Assembly: GCA_029933755.1 (NCBI GenBank)
Contig: JAOZNO010000014.1
Span: forward strand, 1 to 15,276
Source: Bacteroidales bacterium
GTDB taxonomy: Bacteria > Bacteroidota > Bacteroidia > Bacteroidales > NBLH01
Length of the DNA stretch: 15,276 nt
Direction of reading: 5' to 3'
This document shows positions 15,117-15,276 of the stretch, in pieces (the stretch's first letter is position 1; every line of letters begins with the position of its first letter). The notes under the pieces were generated by a model that did not search any database, was not told the DNA's origin, and saw only the letters and a program-made list of their open reading frames with translations. Position numbers and translations under genes: made by a program.

Positions 15117-15238
15117 TCTCTGCAAGAAAACGCCAAATACTACGTTGTTCTCGTCTTAATTGTCAGTCATTTACAAAGGTAAACTCTTGAAAATTAAGAC
15201 TTCAAAAGCCTTGTCTTTAACGTTTTCTTATCAGAGAC
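15116..15238. repeat. Nested inverted-repeat (long hairpin) element after lpd
   Basis: Outer arms: GTCTCTG-C-AAGAAAACG (15116-15132) against CGTTTTCTT-AT-CAGAGAC (15221-15238), complementary over 7 and 9 bp with a small bulge. Middle arms: GTCTTAATT (15153-15161) and AATTAAGAC (15192-15200), perfect. Apex: TTTAC-AAAG-GTAAA (15170-15183). All three are concentric, so the transcript can form one ~123-nt interrupted hairpin. The left arm starts on the last base of the lpd stop codon. No T-run follows, so it is not a classic terminator; no flanking duplication is clear. A structured 3' UTR or a small repeat element fits. Confidence 0.55.
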
Positions 15239-15276
15239 ATAGAAAATGCATAGTTTTCGTGCGAGCACTATTTAAC

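Overview
The window reads as an AT-rich chromosomal segment of a Bacteroidota (Bacteroidetes) bacterium. Supporting signs are the lineage-typical DUF4290 gene next to murA, a MurA with Asp instead of the catalytic Cys, a periplasmic TPR protein of Bacteroidota style, genes without strong Shine-Dalgarno sequences, and several TAnnTTTG-type -7 promoter elements. The order within the phylum cannot be fixed from this sequence. Most of the window is ordinary housekeeping DNA; no CRISPR array, rRNA, tRNA or prophage is visible.

Layout: 1-1182 (minus) is the N-terminal part of a secreted TPR protein that runs off the left edge. It is divergent from a UvrD/PcrA helicase (1354-3681, plus). A plus-strand cluster follows: DUF4290 protein (3847-4449), murA (4546-5853) and, 16 bp later, a thioredoxin-fold lipoprotein/periplasmic-type protein whose CxxC has lost its first cysteine (5870-6427). 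After a 438-bp gap with a palindrome-rich promoter region come grpE and dnaJ (6866-8673), the co-chaperones of DnaK, closed by a strong hairpin terminator. On the minus strand lie an LpxR/DUF2219-family outer-membrane protein (8777-9802), phosphoglucose isomerase with its own terminator (10101-11438), a previously uncalled 58-residue single-pass membrane protein (11621-11797) with its own terminator, and a MATE transporter (11873-13183). The right end holds dihydrolipoyl dehydrogenase (13728-15116, plus).

The most notable non-coding structure is a 172-bp non-coding element at 13386-13557 in the MATE/lpd intergenic region. It has 26-bp imperfect terminal inverted repeats and is flanked on both sides by the exact 8-bp duplication AAAGGGCT, which is the signature of a transposed MITE. 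Two other structured intergenic sequences, a nested palindrome directly after lpd (15116-15238) and a dense palindromic cluster at 9863-9932, look like dispersed repeat or structured RNA elements.

Functional themes are genome maintenance (UvrD), cell envelope (MurA, LpxR-like protein, periplasmic thioredoxin-fold protein, MATE pump), protein folding (GrpE, DnaJ) and central carbon metabolism (Pgi, Lpd). Apart from the murA cluster and the grpE-dnaJ pair, the neighbours do not form one obvious pathway.
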